Positions 47,030 to 59,381 of a stretch of 64,000 nucleotides of DNA are shown piece by piece. Below the pieces are notes generated by a model that was not told where the DNA came from, ran no database searches, and saw only the letters and a list, made by a program, of their open reading frames with translations. Origin of the DNA: Buddleja alternifolia (Eukaryota > Streptophyta > Magnoliopsida > Lamiales > Scrophulariaceae); assembly GCA_019426215.1 (NCBI GenBank), contig CM033393.1, positions 1,555,001 through 1,619,000 of the forward strand. Reading direction: 5' to 3'. How positions within the stretch are numbered: position 1 is the stretch's first letter; every line of letters starts with the position of its first letter. A program made the position numbers and the translations under genes.

Positions 47030-47583
47030 TGATGTGTGTGGGTTTCACATCAATAAGAATATGCAATATAATATATGAAAATATAGTATAAAGCACGAAT
47101 ACAATGTAAATGAACGCAAGATATACGTGGTTCGGTCCAAAATCAGACCTACGTCCACAGGGGTAAAGAGTTCGATCCTTTATTTATTATTGGAGTTGGT
47201 ATTTATATAAGAATTTGATTGGGGGGAGGGGGTTGAAAAGGGTAAGTCAACTATACTAAATATACATTTGGTAAAAAGAATTAATCATAATCTATTTATT
47301 TTGAGCCATAATCAATCGGGTATAAATGGTAGATATATAGGATCTCGTGGTTGATCTCTGCAAGTCTGTATATGGTAAGTCTTGTAATTGATTAGATCTT
47401 GTCTGCAGAATTGCCATAATTAACGCTGCTTTCCTTGTACAGGTCGGGTCGTCGGGTCCTCCAGCTAAGCCAGTTTGAATATAACATCTTCTCGAAGGAT
47501 CCAAGTCCATAAAACCATTGGGCTTGGGCCCATGAGGTATTAGACTACCCAGCTTAGCCTAAAGTCGATTTCCACCCACATCA
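47030..47583 (-). repeat. 3' LTR of the Tat-lineage element
   Basis: 554 bp; on the plus strand it starts TGATGTGTGTGGG and ends CCACCCACATCA, so the inverted TG..CA ends hold. It aligns along its whole length with 59382-59927, with scattered substitutions and a few indels (for example GATTGGGGGGAGGGGG against GATGGGGGG). Confidence 0.93.
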
Positions 47584-47602
47584 ATAGTCCTCCCCCATCC
47601 CA
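47584..47602 (-). other. Polypurine tract
   Basis: On the minus strand GTTGGGATGGGGGAGGACTAT runs directly into the 3' LTR. This purine-rich stretch is where plus-strand DNA synthesis of a retrotransposon would be primed. Its place fixes the element's orientation. Confidence 0.75.
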
Positions 47603-48248
47603 ACAACTCTAAAGTTTGTAAGAGTTGAAAAGAAATAATTGATATAGTCCGAGCTGACAATACTCCAGAGACATGATCGATGATACACTTGAAGACAGAG
47701 CTGTGGAAACTCGAGTCTGCACAGGTATAGCAGCTTGACCTGCCGTGACCCTGAAAAGGCCTTTCTTGCGCAGGTCTAGGAGAAATCCTAAGCCTGATTA
47801 GACCCATAGAATGACCTTCTCCCTAGTTCTGCAGTTATTGCCTTGGAGTTCGAGAAAGCCGCACCACAATCATGACCTCGTCAGTTGGTGCCGCCATAAT
47901 TGCACCTAGGTGTGCCGATGATCGCCACGTGTACGGATCAAAGGAGAGCCCGCCTCTTTCCTTATAAGTTTATTTTCTTTTTTGAATTTTAATTTTTGAA
48001 AAAGGTAACTTGCAAAAAACTGCCGATTTTGTTACCTTATTTCACTTTTATTTTTGCTATTAAATCAGAAAATCATTTTCCTTCTTTCTTCTTCGCAATC
48101 CGTTTTCTCCAGTAGCGGCTACTCCACGTTCGTCGTCCCACTCCTAAGTATTGCGCTTTCCTCTCCTCTTTTTTATTTTTCATTCATTTGCGTGTTGTTT
48201 GTATTTTGTGTGTCGTGTGTTTTGTGAAAATCCCCCAAAAAAGCTTTT

Positions 48249-50437
48249 GTGTTCGCATTGATGTTGTTGTCTTTGTTTTTTCCTCTTCTATTTGCCAATA
48301 TGTCAAATAGCCTTGGTTTTGATTCCCAAAATCGTGAAGAACTCCATAATCTGTTGGAGCCCCCTTTCGATTCTGAGGAAGAGACCACCTCCTTCATGCG
48401 CGATTTGTACAGTGCTACTCGTGCTTCTGAGAGCGAAAAGATTATTGATATTGAGTCCTCGGATACCGAGTCCGATGGTCGCAACACTACCATCCTCTCC
48501 TCCCCTTCTCAACGTGATAACTCTAGGAGTAGTCAGGTTGGGGCCTTAGACGTTGTAGGAGCCCTCCAATCTTGCTTCACCTTATAGCATGAGCGAAAGA
48601 TACGCCAAACGTATGGTATATCTAAATGATACCAAATCGTGGTCCCAACTGCCCAGGATAAGCCTCATCGTCCTCCCTTAGGTTATACTTGCTTTTATGT
48701 TGCTCAACTTTGAGCAAGTTTGCGTTTTTCTATTCCTCGTCTTTTTACTGAAATAGCTAATAAGTATCGCATTCCCCTGAATCAATTTGCTCCCAATGCC
48801 ATTCGCATGATGGCTGGTTTTGCTATTTTGCTCCACCACCACGGCCATCCAGCCACGATCGATCTTTTTTACTCTCTATTTCTTCCTCGCTCTATTGCTA
48901 CAGATAGTGGCATTTTTTACCTTACCTCCCGAGGTCCGGCTATCTTTTTGGCTACCCATCCGACCGAGAAGAAGTGAAAATAAAATTATTTTTTCATTGC
49001 CCCAGCTTCAGGTGAGGTCTGGCACTTTCACCGTGAGTTCGTGGAGAAGGTGGATGGCACCAATCCTTACCCTCCCCAAAATTTGTCCACGTACTATCAA
49101 TAGTTTGTGCATTACCTAAATTTTACCCCTCGTCATTTGGGTAAACTTGTTGATGACTGCTTGTTGTACAACATCAATTTCAGCCCTGTTGGGGCAGAGC
49201 TGCAGGGTGAAACCCTAGGTAGTGCTTTTTGTATATGTCTATGTTCTTGTCTCCAGATTGCCGTGTTTGCCATCTTTTAATGTTGCTTGCTTTTTGTTTG
49301 TTTTCAGATGAGCTAATGAAAACCTCACGACCTAAGGATGCTTTCAGGCGTAGAAAGAAGCCTCCTCCAGCTTCGGAGCTTCCTTTACCACCACCTCCGC
49401 CAGATGTGCCCAATCTCCATCTACGCCTCTCACCACTATGTCCTCACCTCCTCTAGGTCAGGATGACCAATCCCATCCTCGCCGAGATCTAGCTTTGGCA
49501 TTGGAGATTGCCACTGGGAAGAGCCCTACAACTTCTGAATCTCCTCTGGATACTCGCCCGACTAAATGCACCAACTCAAGCATAGCTATCAAGGAGCTTA
49601 TGCCTGACCTGCTGATCAAGACCACAAATCCGCCTGCTTGCAGGACCCGATCTAGGGCTCAAGATCCGACTCCTCTTTCTATTTTGAAGAGTAATGATAT
49701 TAATGTGATGTTAGATTTTCTTCAGAGGTTGCCTAGCTCCCTCGACTGTCAGTACCTGGAGAGTCTGACTCTACGTGAGGCTGCCAAGGCTGCGTTACTT
49801 CTTTTTCCCAAAGTAAGTGGATGATCTGCAGAAGAAGTTATCTAAGGTCCATGAGCAACTTAAGAAGTCGTAGGAGTCATGGTTGGCCAAGGAGAAGGGT
49901 CTGCGAAAAGACCTCAAGGTCTTTAAAGAGGATTATCAGAAGTTGTTGGCGAAAAAGATGGATCTAGACGTGGAACTAACTGCGCAGGTTACACGAAGGG
50001 CGGCAGACCTGGAGGAGGCCCTGAGCCAAGAGTGCCAAACTTGGGTAGCTAACTTCCCCACCTCTGCTGAGGGCTAGGAGCTTCTTGCCAAGTTCAAAGC
50101 TGATTTTCTTGCATCTAAAGAATTTTTTGACCTAGTTGATGACAAATCGATAGATTTCTTTGTCAAAAGCTTTGACAGTTGTGTTGTGCAGTTTAAGGCA
50201 AAAGGCTATCCTGAAGGTGTTTCTGATGATTTCCTAGATCCAGAGGCTACCTTGGATGCTGCTGTAGTTCCTCTAGAGGCGATAGAGGTTTCTCCTACAG
50301 TAGATCCGGCTGCCCCACCTGTTGCAGCTCAGCCTGATGCCATCGTTGCTGACCTGCCTGCAGATGTAGCCGATCTTTCTCCTGATAATGCAAATGTCAA
50401 TGTTGCTGTTGCTGCTGTGGCTAAGCTAGCAGGGTAA
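48249..50437 (+). pseudogene. Antisense extra ORF of the Tat-lineage element (putative gypsy-type transposon family)
   Basis: It is encoded on the strand opposite to pol, between integrase and the 3' LTR. The 48300-48570 part gives an acidic Ser-rich N-terminus (MSNSLGFDSQNREELHN). The 48720-48977 part gives LFTEIANKYRIPLNQFAPNA and IRMMAGFAILLHHHG, which match the plant putative gypsy-type transposon domain (Pfam PF04195 as I recall it). After a likely intron (about 49217-49306) come Pro-rich and Lys-rich segments, a long coiled coil (49850-50070, EKGLRKDLKVFKEDYQKLL) and a Val/Ala/Asp-rich tail. Stops at about 48586, 48713, 49101, 49870 and 50075 break it. Extra frames of this kind are known in Tat elements. 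Their function is unknown. Confidence 0.75.
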
Positions 50438-51959
50438 TTTCTGAAAAGCTTTTTTCAGAATTCTGGTTTTTGATGGGCATATGTATCCTTTTAAACAATT
50501 TATATTTTGGTTGGTTTGGGCATATGTGGCCCTCGGACAATTTATCTTTATGCTTTTTGTTGGTTTTGTCAGACCTGTCTTAGGTTGGGGTAGGAAACTG
50601 TTGGGTTTTTATATCTATTACTGGGATGCATTTTTATATCCATTTTGCGTATGTTATTTGACATGTTTTGCAAGTATTTACCTGTGTTGTCGTGTTCCCT
50701 TTGAGCCTATTTTTACCTGCCATACTTTGTAAAATACAAAAAGACATACAAAATTTGACTCCCCTTAAGGGAGTAGGTTAATCCTTCAATACGTGTGTAC
50801 AAATTTATCATATTGATATGAGTCATGTTCCTGAAATGAGACAAAATAGAATAAGTGATACAACCATACCTCCAGCGAACTTTAAAGTTTCCATACCTAC
50901 AGAAATTGCTTTACACAAGAAATTCCAAGTAGTCCCTTCGAGATCTAATAAACTGGTTAGATATCAGGTGGTACCACTAGACCTGAACTGAGCTATTGCT
51001 GTAGTCTTATCTGGTGACTTGGGTATGTAATTGTGAAAACTTGCATCAATATCCGTCAATTCTTAGTAATTACTTGACACATGCAATGGTGGGGACTTGC
51101 ACTGTCATTTGTACAATCATGGGGACTGGCATCAGGATCAAACACCTTTTCTTTCTCTTATGCAATCGTGGGGACTTGCACCGGCATCAAACACCATTTC
51201 TTTCTCTTATGCAGTCGTCGGGACTTGCATCGCGATTAAACACCCTTTCTTTCTTGCAGTCATGGAGACTTGCACACGGGATCGAACACCCGTTAACAGG
51301 CGCTTACAATCATAGTCCCTTGCACAGCAACTATGCAATCGTGGAGACTTGCATTTACCACCTGTTTTATTATACCTTTTTCTCCCCTTCGTACACAAAT
51401 CTCCTGAATAGGCTAGGGTGGCCATGCCATACCGCGAGTATCCTTCCTTATTTTCCACATTTCTTCGTATCTTCCCTCCTTATTCCTTCTCCAACCTTAT
51501 GGCTGCCCTTTTCTCCTTGTCGCTCCAAACCCCGATCTGTCTAGGATAGGTCCTAGAACCATCCCGAAGATGATTCCTCACCCAATCCCTCCTTATCTCT
51601 TCTTAGCATAAGGCCTTTGGGTTCGCCACTGATTTTATGCCTGGCATCACGAACCCCGGCTACCTACCCAAATGGTACGTTCTTAGTCCTCCGACTACCT
51701 CCCTTCCACCAACTACCCTTACTCCACATGTCAATAATCAATTAGTACATATGTATATATATTGCGCCAAAAATAAGAAAAACAAACTCTTACTAAAAAT
51801 CCGGAGCTTTGCATCTGACCTTGCAAAAAAGGCGTTACAATCTTAGGTATTGCCTGAAAACACAAGAATCATGACTCCACAAAAATGTTAGCGGTTTTGT
51901 GAGTTCATATATCAAAAATATAGCAAATCGCAAATAATTAAACATAAATTTTTTTTCAG
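50438..51959. other. Non-coding part of the Tat element between antisense ORF and pol
   Basis: No domain is recognised. It contains a 49-bp tandem repeat (listed separately) and AT-rich sequence. In the element's own orientation this lies downstream of integrase. Confidence 0.5.
51086..51291. repeat. 49-bp tandem repeat inside the Tat element
   Basis: Units starting CAATCATGGGGACTGGCATC (51114), CAATCGTGGGGACTTGCACC (51163), CAGTCGTCGGGACTTGCATC (51212) and CAGTCATGGAGACTTGCACA (51257) share AAACACC and TTTCTTTCT. There are about four copies with substantial divergence. Tandem repeats in the region before the 3' LTR are common in Tat elements. Confidence 0.75.
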
Positions 51960-54900
51960 GTTTTGCATGTTCCATGGAGGAGGGAGTAATTTTCTCAGAT
52001 TATCCTCTTGCTCGTATGCTCCCCCAGCTAACATCTTGACTACTTTATATGGACCTTCCCAATTAGGGTCCAACTTCTTGCTGTGCACACCGCGTTCACT
52101 CTCTTCAGCACCAAATCGCCCACCTAGACAGATATGGCCTTCACCTTTGCTTCCTAAGTTTGCATAATCCTCTGCTTGTATTGCTCTATCCTCAGGTATG
52201 CCTTGTCTCTGCTTTTCTCGATTAGGTCCAGATCTTCCCTTAGCCGCTCTTTGTTTTGCTCCGGATCGAAATATCTAACCCGATGGGTTTATACCTTGAC
52301 CTCTGCAGGTATGACCGCCTCTGCTCCATATACTAAGTGAAAAGGACTTTCCCTATAATAGACTTCGGAGTGGTTCGATAAGACTATAATACTGATAAAT
52401 GAAGTTGAATATGATAAGCACATGATAGAAAAAGACATGTGATTTAAAAGAAAAGTTGTAGACATACCTGGTTTTTAACCCTTGTACTATTATTCTATTG
52501 GTAACTTCTACCTGACCATTGGTTTGGGGATGAGCTCCCGTGCTGAAGTGCTACTGGATCTCTACCTCTTCACACCACCACCTCAACTTGGTCCCGCTGA
52601 ACTACTTTCCATTATCTGCTACGATTTCTCTAGGTATGCCGAATCGGCACACTATATTTTTCCAAAGAAATTTAATGACTTCTGCCTCCGTGATCTTAGC
52701 TAAGGCTTCGGCCTCTACCCACTTGCTGAAGTAGTCCACTAATACCAGTAGAAATTTCAATTGAGCCTTGGCTATGGGAAAAGGTCTCACAATGTCCATA
52801 CCCCACCTAGCGAATGGACATGGAACACTCATGGAGTGCATGGCCTCTGCAGGTTGATGAATAAGGCTAGCATGTAGTTGACATTGCTCGCACTTCTTTA
52901 CCAGGTTAGCCGCATCAGGGATGGCCAGAAATATCCTGCCCTCAAAGTCTTTCCAACTAAGGTTGATCCTCCTATATGGCTGTTGCAGTCTCCTTCATGA
53001 ATTTCTCTTAGCACATAGTTACCTTCTTCCAATGATACGCATCTCAGGTGTGGCTGCACAATTGATTTTTTGTACAACACACCATCAATCATGATGAATC
53101 TAGTAGCTCTCATTTGTAATTTTTGTCGAGCATTCCTTTCCTCTGGAAGTATGTCCTGGGTGAGATATTTAATGATCGCGTCTCTACAATCCTCGCCTTT
53201 GTCTACCTGCCACACTTTTTGCTCCGTTCCTGAGCCAGATATGGACAGAATAATGATATGTCTTGTTTTGCAATCAATGACTGAGCTGCCCCAACTTTGA
53301 TTGATAATCAGCTTTGGCGTTTACTGATCATGGTATCTGATGTACCTCCATCTTTTGAATGCTCTTTCTCAATGTCTCTATGGTTTCCAGGTACTTCATC
53401 ATTCTTTCGTCCTTAGCTTCATAGGACCTTTTGATTTGTTTTGTCACGAGCTGCAAATCTGAATAAGCTATCAAATTCTTAGCCCCTTCTTTGAGTGTCA
53501 TTTTGAGCCCTATGATGAATGCCTCGTATTCCGCCTCGTTATTGCTTGCCTTGAACTGGAACTTGATTACATACTCTAGCTGATCTCCCTCAGGTGTGGT
53601 GAGCACCACACCTGCGCCATTCTCATTATGCGTAGCTGACCCATCTACGTGCAAGAGCCAAACTTTATCGTCTTTTTTCTCTATTTGCTCAGGTTTTGTC
53701 ATTTCATTGACAAAATCTGTCAGGAATTGTGCTTTGATTGCAGCTCGGGATGCGTACTCGATCTCAAACTCTCCTAGCTCTACAACCCACTTGACAAGTC
53801 GGCCAGATGCTTCCACTCTCCCTAGCACGGTCTTGAGTAGTTGATTAGTTTTCACAATTATCTTGTACGTCAGAAAATAAGGTTTTAACCTTCGTGCCAT
53901 GATGACCAATGTAAAGGTCATTTTTTCAATCTTCGAGTATCTTGATTTTGCGTCCGAGAGTACTTTGCTAACATAGTACACAGGCTTCTCCACTTTTCCC
54001 TCTTCCCGTACTAGGACGATGCTGACAGCTCGGTCAGCCGCATCTATGTATAACATTGGCTCACTCTGCACAGATTTGGTCAGCAGGGGAATTTGGTTCA
54101 TGTATTCTTTTAGCTCCATGAAGGCTTATTGACATTCCTCGCTCTAGTTGAAATTGTCTGCCTTTCATAATATTTTGAAAAATGGCAAGCTTCTTTCTGC
54201 CGATTTGGAGATGAATCGGCTTAAGGCTGTGATCCTTCCATTTAGTTGATGTACCTCATCACATCTCCAGGTGAATGCATATCTTGAATGGCTTTGATTT
54301 TCTCAGGGTTGGCCTCTATACCCTTTTTTGTGACCATATAACCTAGGAACTTCCCTCATTTGATTCTGAATGCGCACTTAGCTGGGTTCAGCTTCATCTT
54401 GTACTTCCGAAGAGTCTCAAAAGTTTGCTACAGGTCTTGCACATGAGTGCTAGAGATACGGATTTTGACTTCCATATTGTCCACGTATACTTCAATATTT
54501 TTCCCAATCTGGTCGCGAAACATCATGTCGACCAATATCTGGTATGTAGTTCCGGTGTTTTTAAGACCGAAGGGCATCACTATATAGCAGAATGTACTAA
54601 AGGAGGTTATGAAGCTAACCTTCCTCAGGTCTTCCACATCTAGAGGTATCTGATGATACTCGTTCTGTGCATCCATGGTGCTCAACAATTCGAACCCAGC
54701 TGTGGAGTCCACTAGTTGGTCGATTCTAGGTAGTGGATAATGAGCCTTAGGGCAGGCGTTGTTCAGGTCACGAAAGTCTATACACATTCTCTACTCCATC
54801 CCTCCTTTTGGTACTAGGACTACGTTGGACACTCACTCCGGGAATTGAATTTCTGCAATATGCTTTGCTTTGAGTAACTTGTTAATCTCTGCTTTGATTT

Positions 54901-55900
54901 TCGCATCCTTCTCTGGGCCGAAATGTCTTTCTTTTGAATGACTGGTTTTGCGTCAGAAAATACGTTGAGATGATGTTGTATGACTGACGAGTCAATCCCT
55001 GCAAAGTCATTGGCTTACCATGAGAACAAATCTGCATGCTCCCTTAGCATGGCTATCAATTCTTACTTCAGGTCGGCTTTCAAGTGAGAACCAATCTTGA
55101 CAATCTTTTCCTTATCTTCGGGTATGAGCTCTATGCTCATGAGCTGTCCTACAGGTTCGACATATGATGAAATTGGCTTTTTAGTTGCTTCGCTTTCTTC
55201 CAAGGCGATCAGTTCAGGCTTGCGCTTTTTATCTTCAATTGGCTTTCATTTTGCTTTAGTGAAACCAAATAACATTTTTTTGGATTGACATTGATCTCCA
55301 GGTACTTTCCCTACTCCATCTAGTGTTAGGAATTTAATCTTCATGTGTGGTATTGATACCACAGCTTCAAACAAAACTAGTGCAAGTCAGTCGAGTATTA
55401 CGTTGTAGGCCGAAGGGGTATCCACTACTAAGAATCTAGTCAATTTTTTTATTTTGTTAAGTCCTCCTCCCAGAGAGAGAGGTAATGCTACCTGACTCAC
55501 AGTTTGTATTGCCTCACCTGCAAAGCCAAATAGAGAAGTTTTCATCGGTTCCAACCTAGCATCTCCCAGGTTCATTTGTTGATACGCTTGGTAAAATTAG
55601 ATATCTACCGAGCTACCGCTGTCGATAAATATTCTTTGAATGTCATAATTTGCGATTACAGCTGTGATAACTAATGCATCGATGTGAGGTGTCAACACAG
55701 TTCGTGCATCCTCAGGTCCGAATCGAATTTCCGGCCTAGGTCTGGTTTGACTGACACTCATGAAGAACGCAAGTGCGGTTTCTATTGACCATACTTGTCT
55801 CTTCAGCTGCCTCTTTGATTACTCCTCAGCTAATCCTCTCGAAATCATGTAGATGATGGCTCGATCAATGTTATTGATCTTCTTAGGTGCTGCTTTTTGA
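51960..55900 (-). pseudogene. Tat-lineage pol: protease, RT, two RNase H domains, integrase
   Basis: Minus-strand order: a protease-like region (55760-55387) with SLGGGLNKIKKLTRFLVVD and SAYNVILD; reverse transcriptase (54840-54428) with CIDFRDLNNACPKAHYPLPR, FCYIVMPFGLKN and the catalytic YVDN. Next come RNase H (54119-53730, YYVSKVLSDAKSRYSKIEK) and a second RNase H-like domain (53690-53328, LHVDGSATHNENGAGVVL, then NNEAEYEAFIIGL). Integrase (53215-52602) reads ILREIHEGDCNSHIGG-like text, then ARWGMDIVRPFPIAK and DYFSKWVEAEAL. A C-terminal GPYKV-type end lies near 52050. The second catalytic Asp of RT is replaced by Asn (54476-54478), and stops and frame changes are scattered. The paired RNase H domains are the Tat signature. 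Confidence 0.88.
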
Positions 55901-57780
55901 GTAGGTTGCTTGCTAATCTGTTAGGGAAAGTTTCCTCTTCCGGCAGGTCCGATTCTACCACTTCCCCTGCCTTGCCATCTTCCTCCATGACCTCTCCAGC
56001 TACTACTCCAGCAAAATGGGGCTGAATTATTCCCGTTATTGGTTTGTATCACGAATTCCTTCGGGTATCCCATCCTAGCTAGGCGTTGGATTTCCTCGAC
56101 GAGCTCTGGACAACCATCTGTGTGATGCCCAAGTTCTCTATGATATCTGCAATAGACGTTTCTAGGCGGGTTCTTAGGTTCTCGGTCCGCTCCTTTCGGT
56201 CATTACACCACATTCTTTTCTTCCACGGCCATTAGATGTCCACTCTAGTTACCCCTTAAGGGTATACGCCTAAGTCTGGCATATCTAAGCCAGGTAAGGT
56301 GACCGGGGCTGGATTAGGAGTTCAGCTACTTCTTCCATCTTTTCGCACTTTATTGCAGTTGTCCTCCTCTGGGCTTGTCCTTCTTTTGCTCAGCTCTCTT
56401 CATAATTTGTGCATCTTCCATGTTGATCTATTTCTCGGCACAACCAGTAGTTCATCGAAGCTCAGGGCTAGCTTCTTGGTGAGTGATTTGAAGAGATCTC
56501 CTTCCCTCAAGCCTTGCGTAAAAGCACTAACTTTCAGGTCGGACGTTGCAGATGGTACCTCTAGTGTAGCCGTATTGAAACGCTTGACGTACATACGTAG
56601 AATCTCGTCACCTCTTTGCTTGATGTTGAATAAACTCAAAGGAGTTTTCTCGTGTCTTTTGCTACTGGAAAATTGATGTAAAAATTTCTAGCTAAACTCC
56701 GAGAAGAATCCAATGGATCTTTCGGAAAGTTGGTTGAACCATTGCTACGCAGACTTGGCCAGCGTGGTCAAGAAAATCTTGCATTTGATAGCATCGAAAT
56801 ACCTATGCAGTAAGGCATAGTTTCGAAAAGTATATAAATGGTCCTCGGGATCTGTCGTTCCTTCATAGGGTACAATGGAATAAACCCTGGAATCTCTTGG
56901 CAATTCCTCAATCATATGAATTCCGTGAATAGAATCCCCTGATCCACTTGGGTCTTGCCTTCTGCCATCTTACGTTCCATTTCTTCCATTCGTCTTGCCA
57001 TAAGCTCCATCTGCTTCAACTTTTCTTTTGCTTTTGCCATCCTGCCGTGGTCTACCCAACCAGATTGGGCAGACACGTAGCTGCTAGCATCGTCCTCCAG
57101 ATCTTTATCACATTTAACATGAGTACGATGCTGACGCTTCTGCAGGTCGTCTTTCCCAGGTCTATCGTGATGTGAGTGTTGCGTCTGATGATGCAGTCCA
57201 TCATCATGCCTTTGGTGTCTTCCACAATGGAATCTGATAAGTGAGATTTCGAGTAAGTGTTTACATAATCTTCTTCTGTCTGAAGAAATGATTCATCGAA
57301 ATAATGAGTCACCATTGATATCGACACATCTGAGATCGCCAAATGTTCGTGAGTTCCTCTATTCAATCCTTTTCCTTCTTCTTGTTGCTGGATATCTCGT
57401 TCGTACACATCTTCTCTTTGTTTCCAGGGCAGGTTGGAGTGCCCAACCTTCCAGATCACCCTCATTCTCCAGGTCTAGATGACGCATATGACGCTCCGCT
57501 GGAGCTAAGTACTTTTTCCGAGGTACGACGCCTCCTTTCTCTCCTTCCTCTTTTGGGTATTCTGGCATTTTGGCGCGCTTGCTTGAGTTTACGTCAGGGG
57601 TAACGTCATTAATACCCCCCAACCTCCATGTTTCTAGCTTTGGATGCTCAGTTTTAAAGAGGGGACACAAAATCATCCTCACCTACATGATCTGCCGCAC
57701 CTGCAAGTTTAGAGTCTACTACCTTGGTGACAACCTTGTTGATGACTCCTTCTAATCTTTGGATGATTCATGCTCAACAC
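55901..57780 (-). pseudogene. Tat-lineage gag, decayed
   Basis: The 57682-57359 part is a charged N-terminus. 56639-56400 encodes the retrotransposon gag core (SLFNIKQRGDEILRMYVKRF, then VSAFTQGLREGDLFKSLTKK). A zinc-knuckle-like CRYHRELGHHTDGC lies at about 56155-56108, followed by EEIQRLARMGYPKEFVIQT. Gag would form the particle that packages element RNA. Frame is broken several times, for example near 56400 and 56700. Confidence 0.82.
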
Positions 57781-57849
57781 ACTTTGAGGGGAGATGTTAT
57801 TTCCCTCCACCCGGCCTTCCGATGAATCATCTACCATCGGAACTTGAAA

Positions 57850-59148
57850 GCCGATTGTTAACCGTCCGTAACAACACGGAATCGAACAAATAATATAGTG
57901 AAAGTAAGATCGTCTCCACAGGGAAGATTATCAAGTACCAAACGAAGTTTATCCTATTATTTAGACTATCGATTATCAAAGATGTGATTTTTAAACTAAT
58001 TAAAAGCAAAAACTTAATAAAAGCATAATTAATTATAAATAATTAAAACATAAATAATTAACACGAATAATCAATTAACGAAAAGCTTAGGATTAAGATT
58101 TCATCAAAGTATTTCTATGGATTATTGACTTTCAATGGATTATCATTCTTGCTTAAATTAAAGACCCAATTTCATTAAATACATGAATACTATCCCGAGA
58201 TCTTCATGAGTACCCACCTAAATTAATTAACGTTACTCCCATGATCAGAAACTAATTTAGATGAATCCATTAAGTTCTATGAATATTGTTTAACTAGTCT
58301 CATGCAAAATTACCAATATCCTTATTAAGCAATGTATACATGTCTATTAAATCTGAACTGATAAACTAATTCACCTCCCGGTACTTTTTAACTCATCATA
58401 AATCATGCAATTGGTGATCAAGCAATTATAAGCATTAAACACTCGTTAATAGATAAACAAAACAAGAATCAAATTCATAAGTCATCAATAATCCAATTTA
58501 ATACACAAGACTACATCTTAAACCCTAGAGAATAATTTAGCTATGCATAATTAAAGAAAAACAAGAAATAAATTGAATAAACATAAAAATACTCATGTTC
58601 AACAATGGAGGAATAGAGAAATACAACTTTAGAAGATGAAAGCTTCCAACTCCAAGAAATCTTCTTCAAGCCTTCTTTTCTTTCTCTCCAAGTCTTCTAA
58701 GTTAAGAATATAACTCTCTAACCTATACTATAGCCTAAAAAACGTTTTTTCCTCTTTCCTTAACTTAAAAGAAGTCTTAGATACATAAAATAGGCCCAAC
58801 CAAGTCATAAAATCGGCCCATGAAAATTATGAAATCCGCAGCTGCACAACTGTGCAGTCTGCCTGTGCAGAATTTTTTCTCTTCATTTTTCTTCAACGAA
58901 ACTTTCTCGTGTGGCCTCTCTAATGCATTTCTTCACATCCTCTTGGTTAGCCATCATTATTCTCGTAAAAAATACTCCTTCAACTCATCAAAACAATCGT
59001 TTTTATGCCTACAAAAGCATTAAAACGACTTAGAAATCAAAATACGTAAATTAGGCTAAAAATAACGGAAAAGACTAACTACAAGGCATAAAATAAAGAT
59101 AAATGTGAGGTAAAACATGATAAAAATATGTAAAATATGAAACCTAAC
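57850..59148 (-). mobile_element. Probable nested LTR-type insertion in the gag leader
   Basis: The block is much more AT-rich than its surroundings. Read on the minus strand it begins TGTTAGGTTTCATATTTTAC and ends near ACGGACGGTTAACA, which has TG..CA form. The phrase GATCGTCTCCACAGGGAAG (57909) is typical of some plant LTR repeats. I could not find a matching 5-bp target duplication, so the limits and the class are uncertain. Confidence 0.45.
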
Positions 59149-59360
59149 ATCGTTCACCAAACGCCTCACCAGGTGCGCAGGTGTCTCAAGTCTAGACTGG
59201 TCGACTCCATGTAGGGCAACCGTCGTCTTCTTCCCCCTCTCGATATTTCGTCTCCATTCTCTAAATCCATGATATTCTCTTCTGCCATTAAAAATTATTA
59301 TTGTAAAAGCAAATATTTTTTGTGAAAAAGTAAAATTACCTCACGCCTTTTTTGCTCAGA

Positions 59361-59380
59361 TTTTTCCACAGACGCGCCAA
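59361..59380 (-). other. Primer-binding-site-like sequence
   Basis: Just inside the 5' LTR (minus strand) is TTGGCGCGTCTGTGGAAAAA, one base after the LTR end. It resembles the TTGGCGCCGTCTGTGG type PBS seen in Tat elements with one base missing. This supports reading the right-hand LTR as the 5' one. Confidence 0.65.
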
Positions 59381-59381
59381 T

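Noticed and set aside
51014..51544. 176-codon plus-strand open frame
   Set aside because: It is largely a translation of the 49-bp repeat in the Tat element, without a domain.
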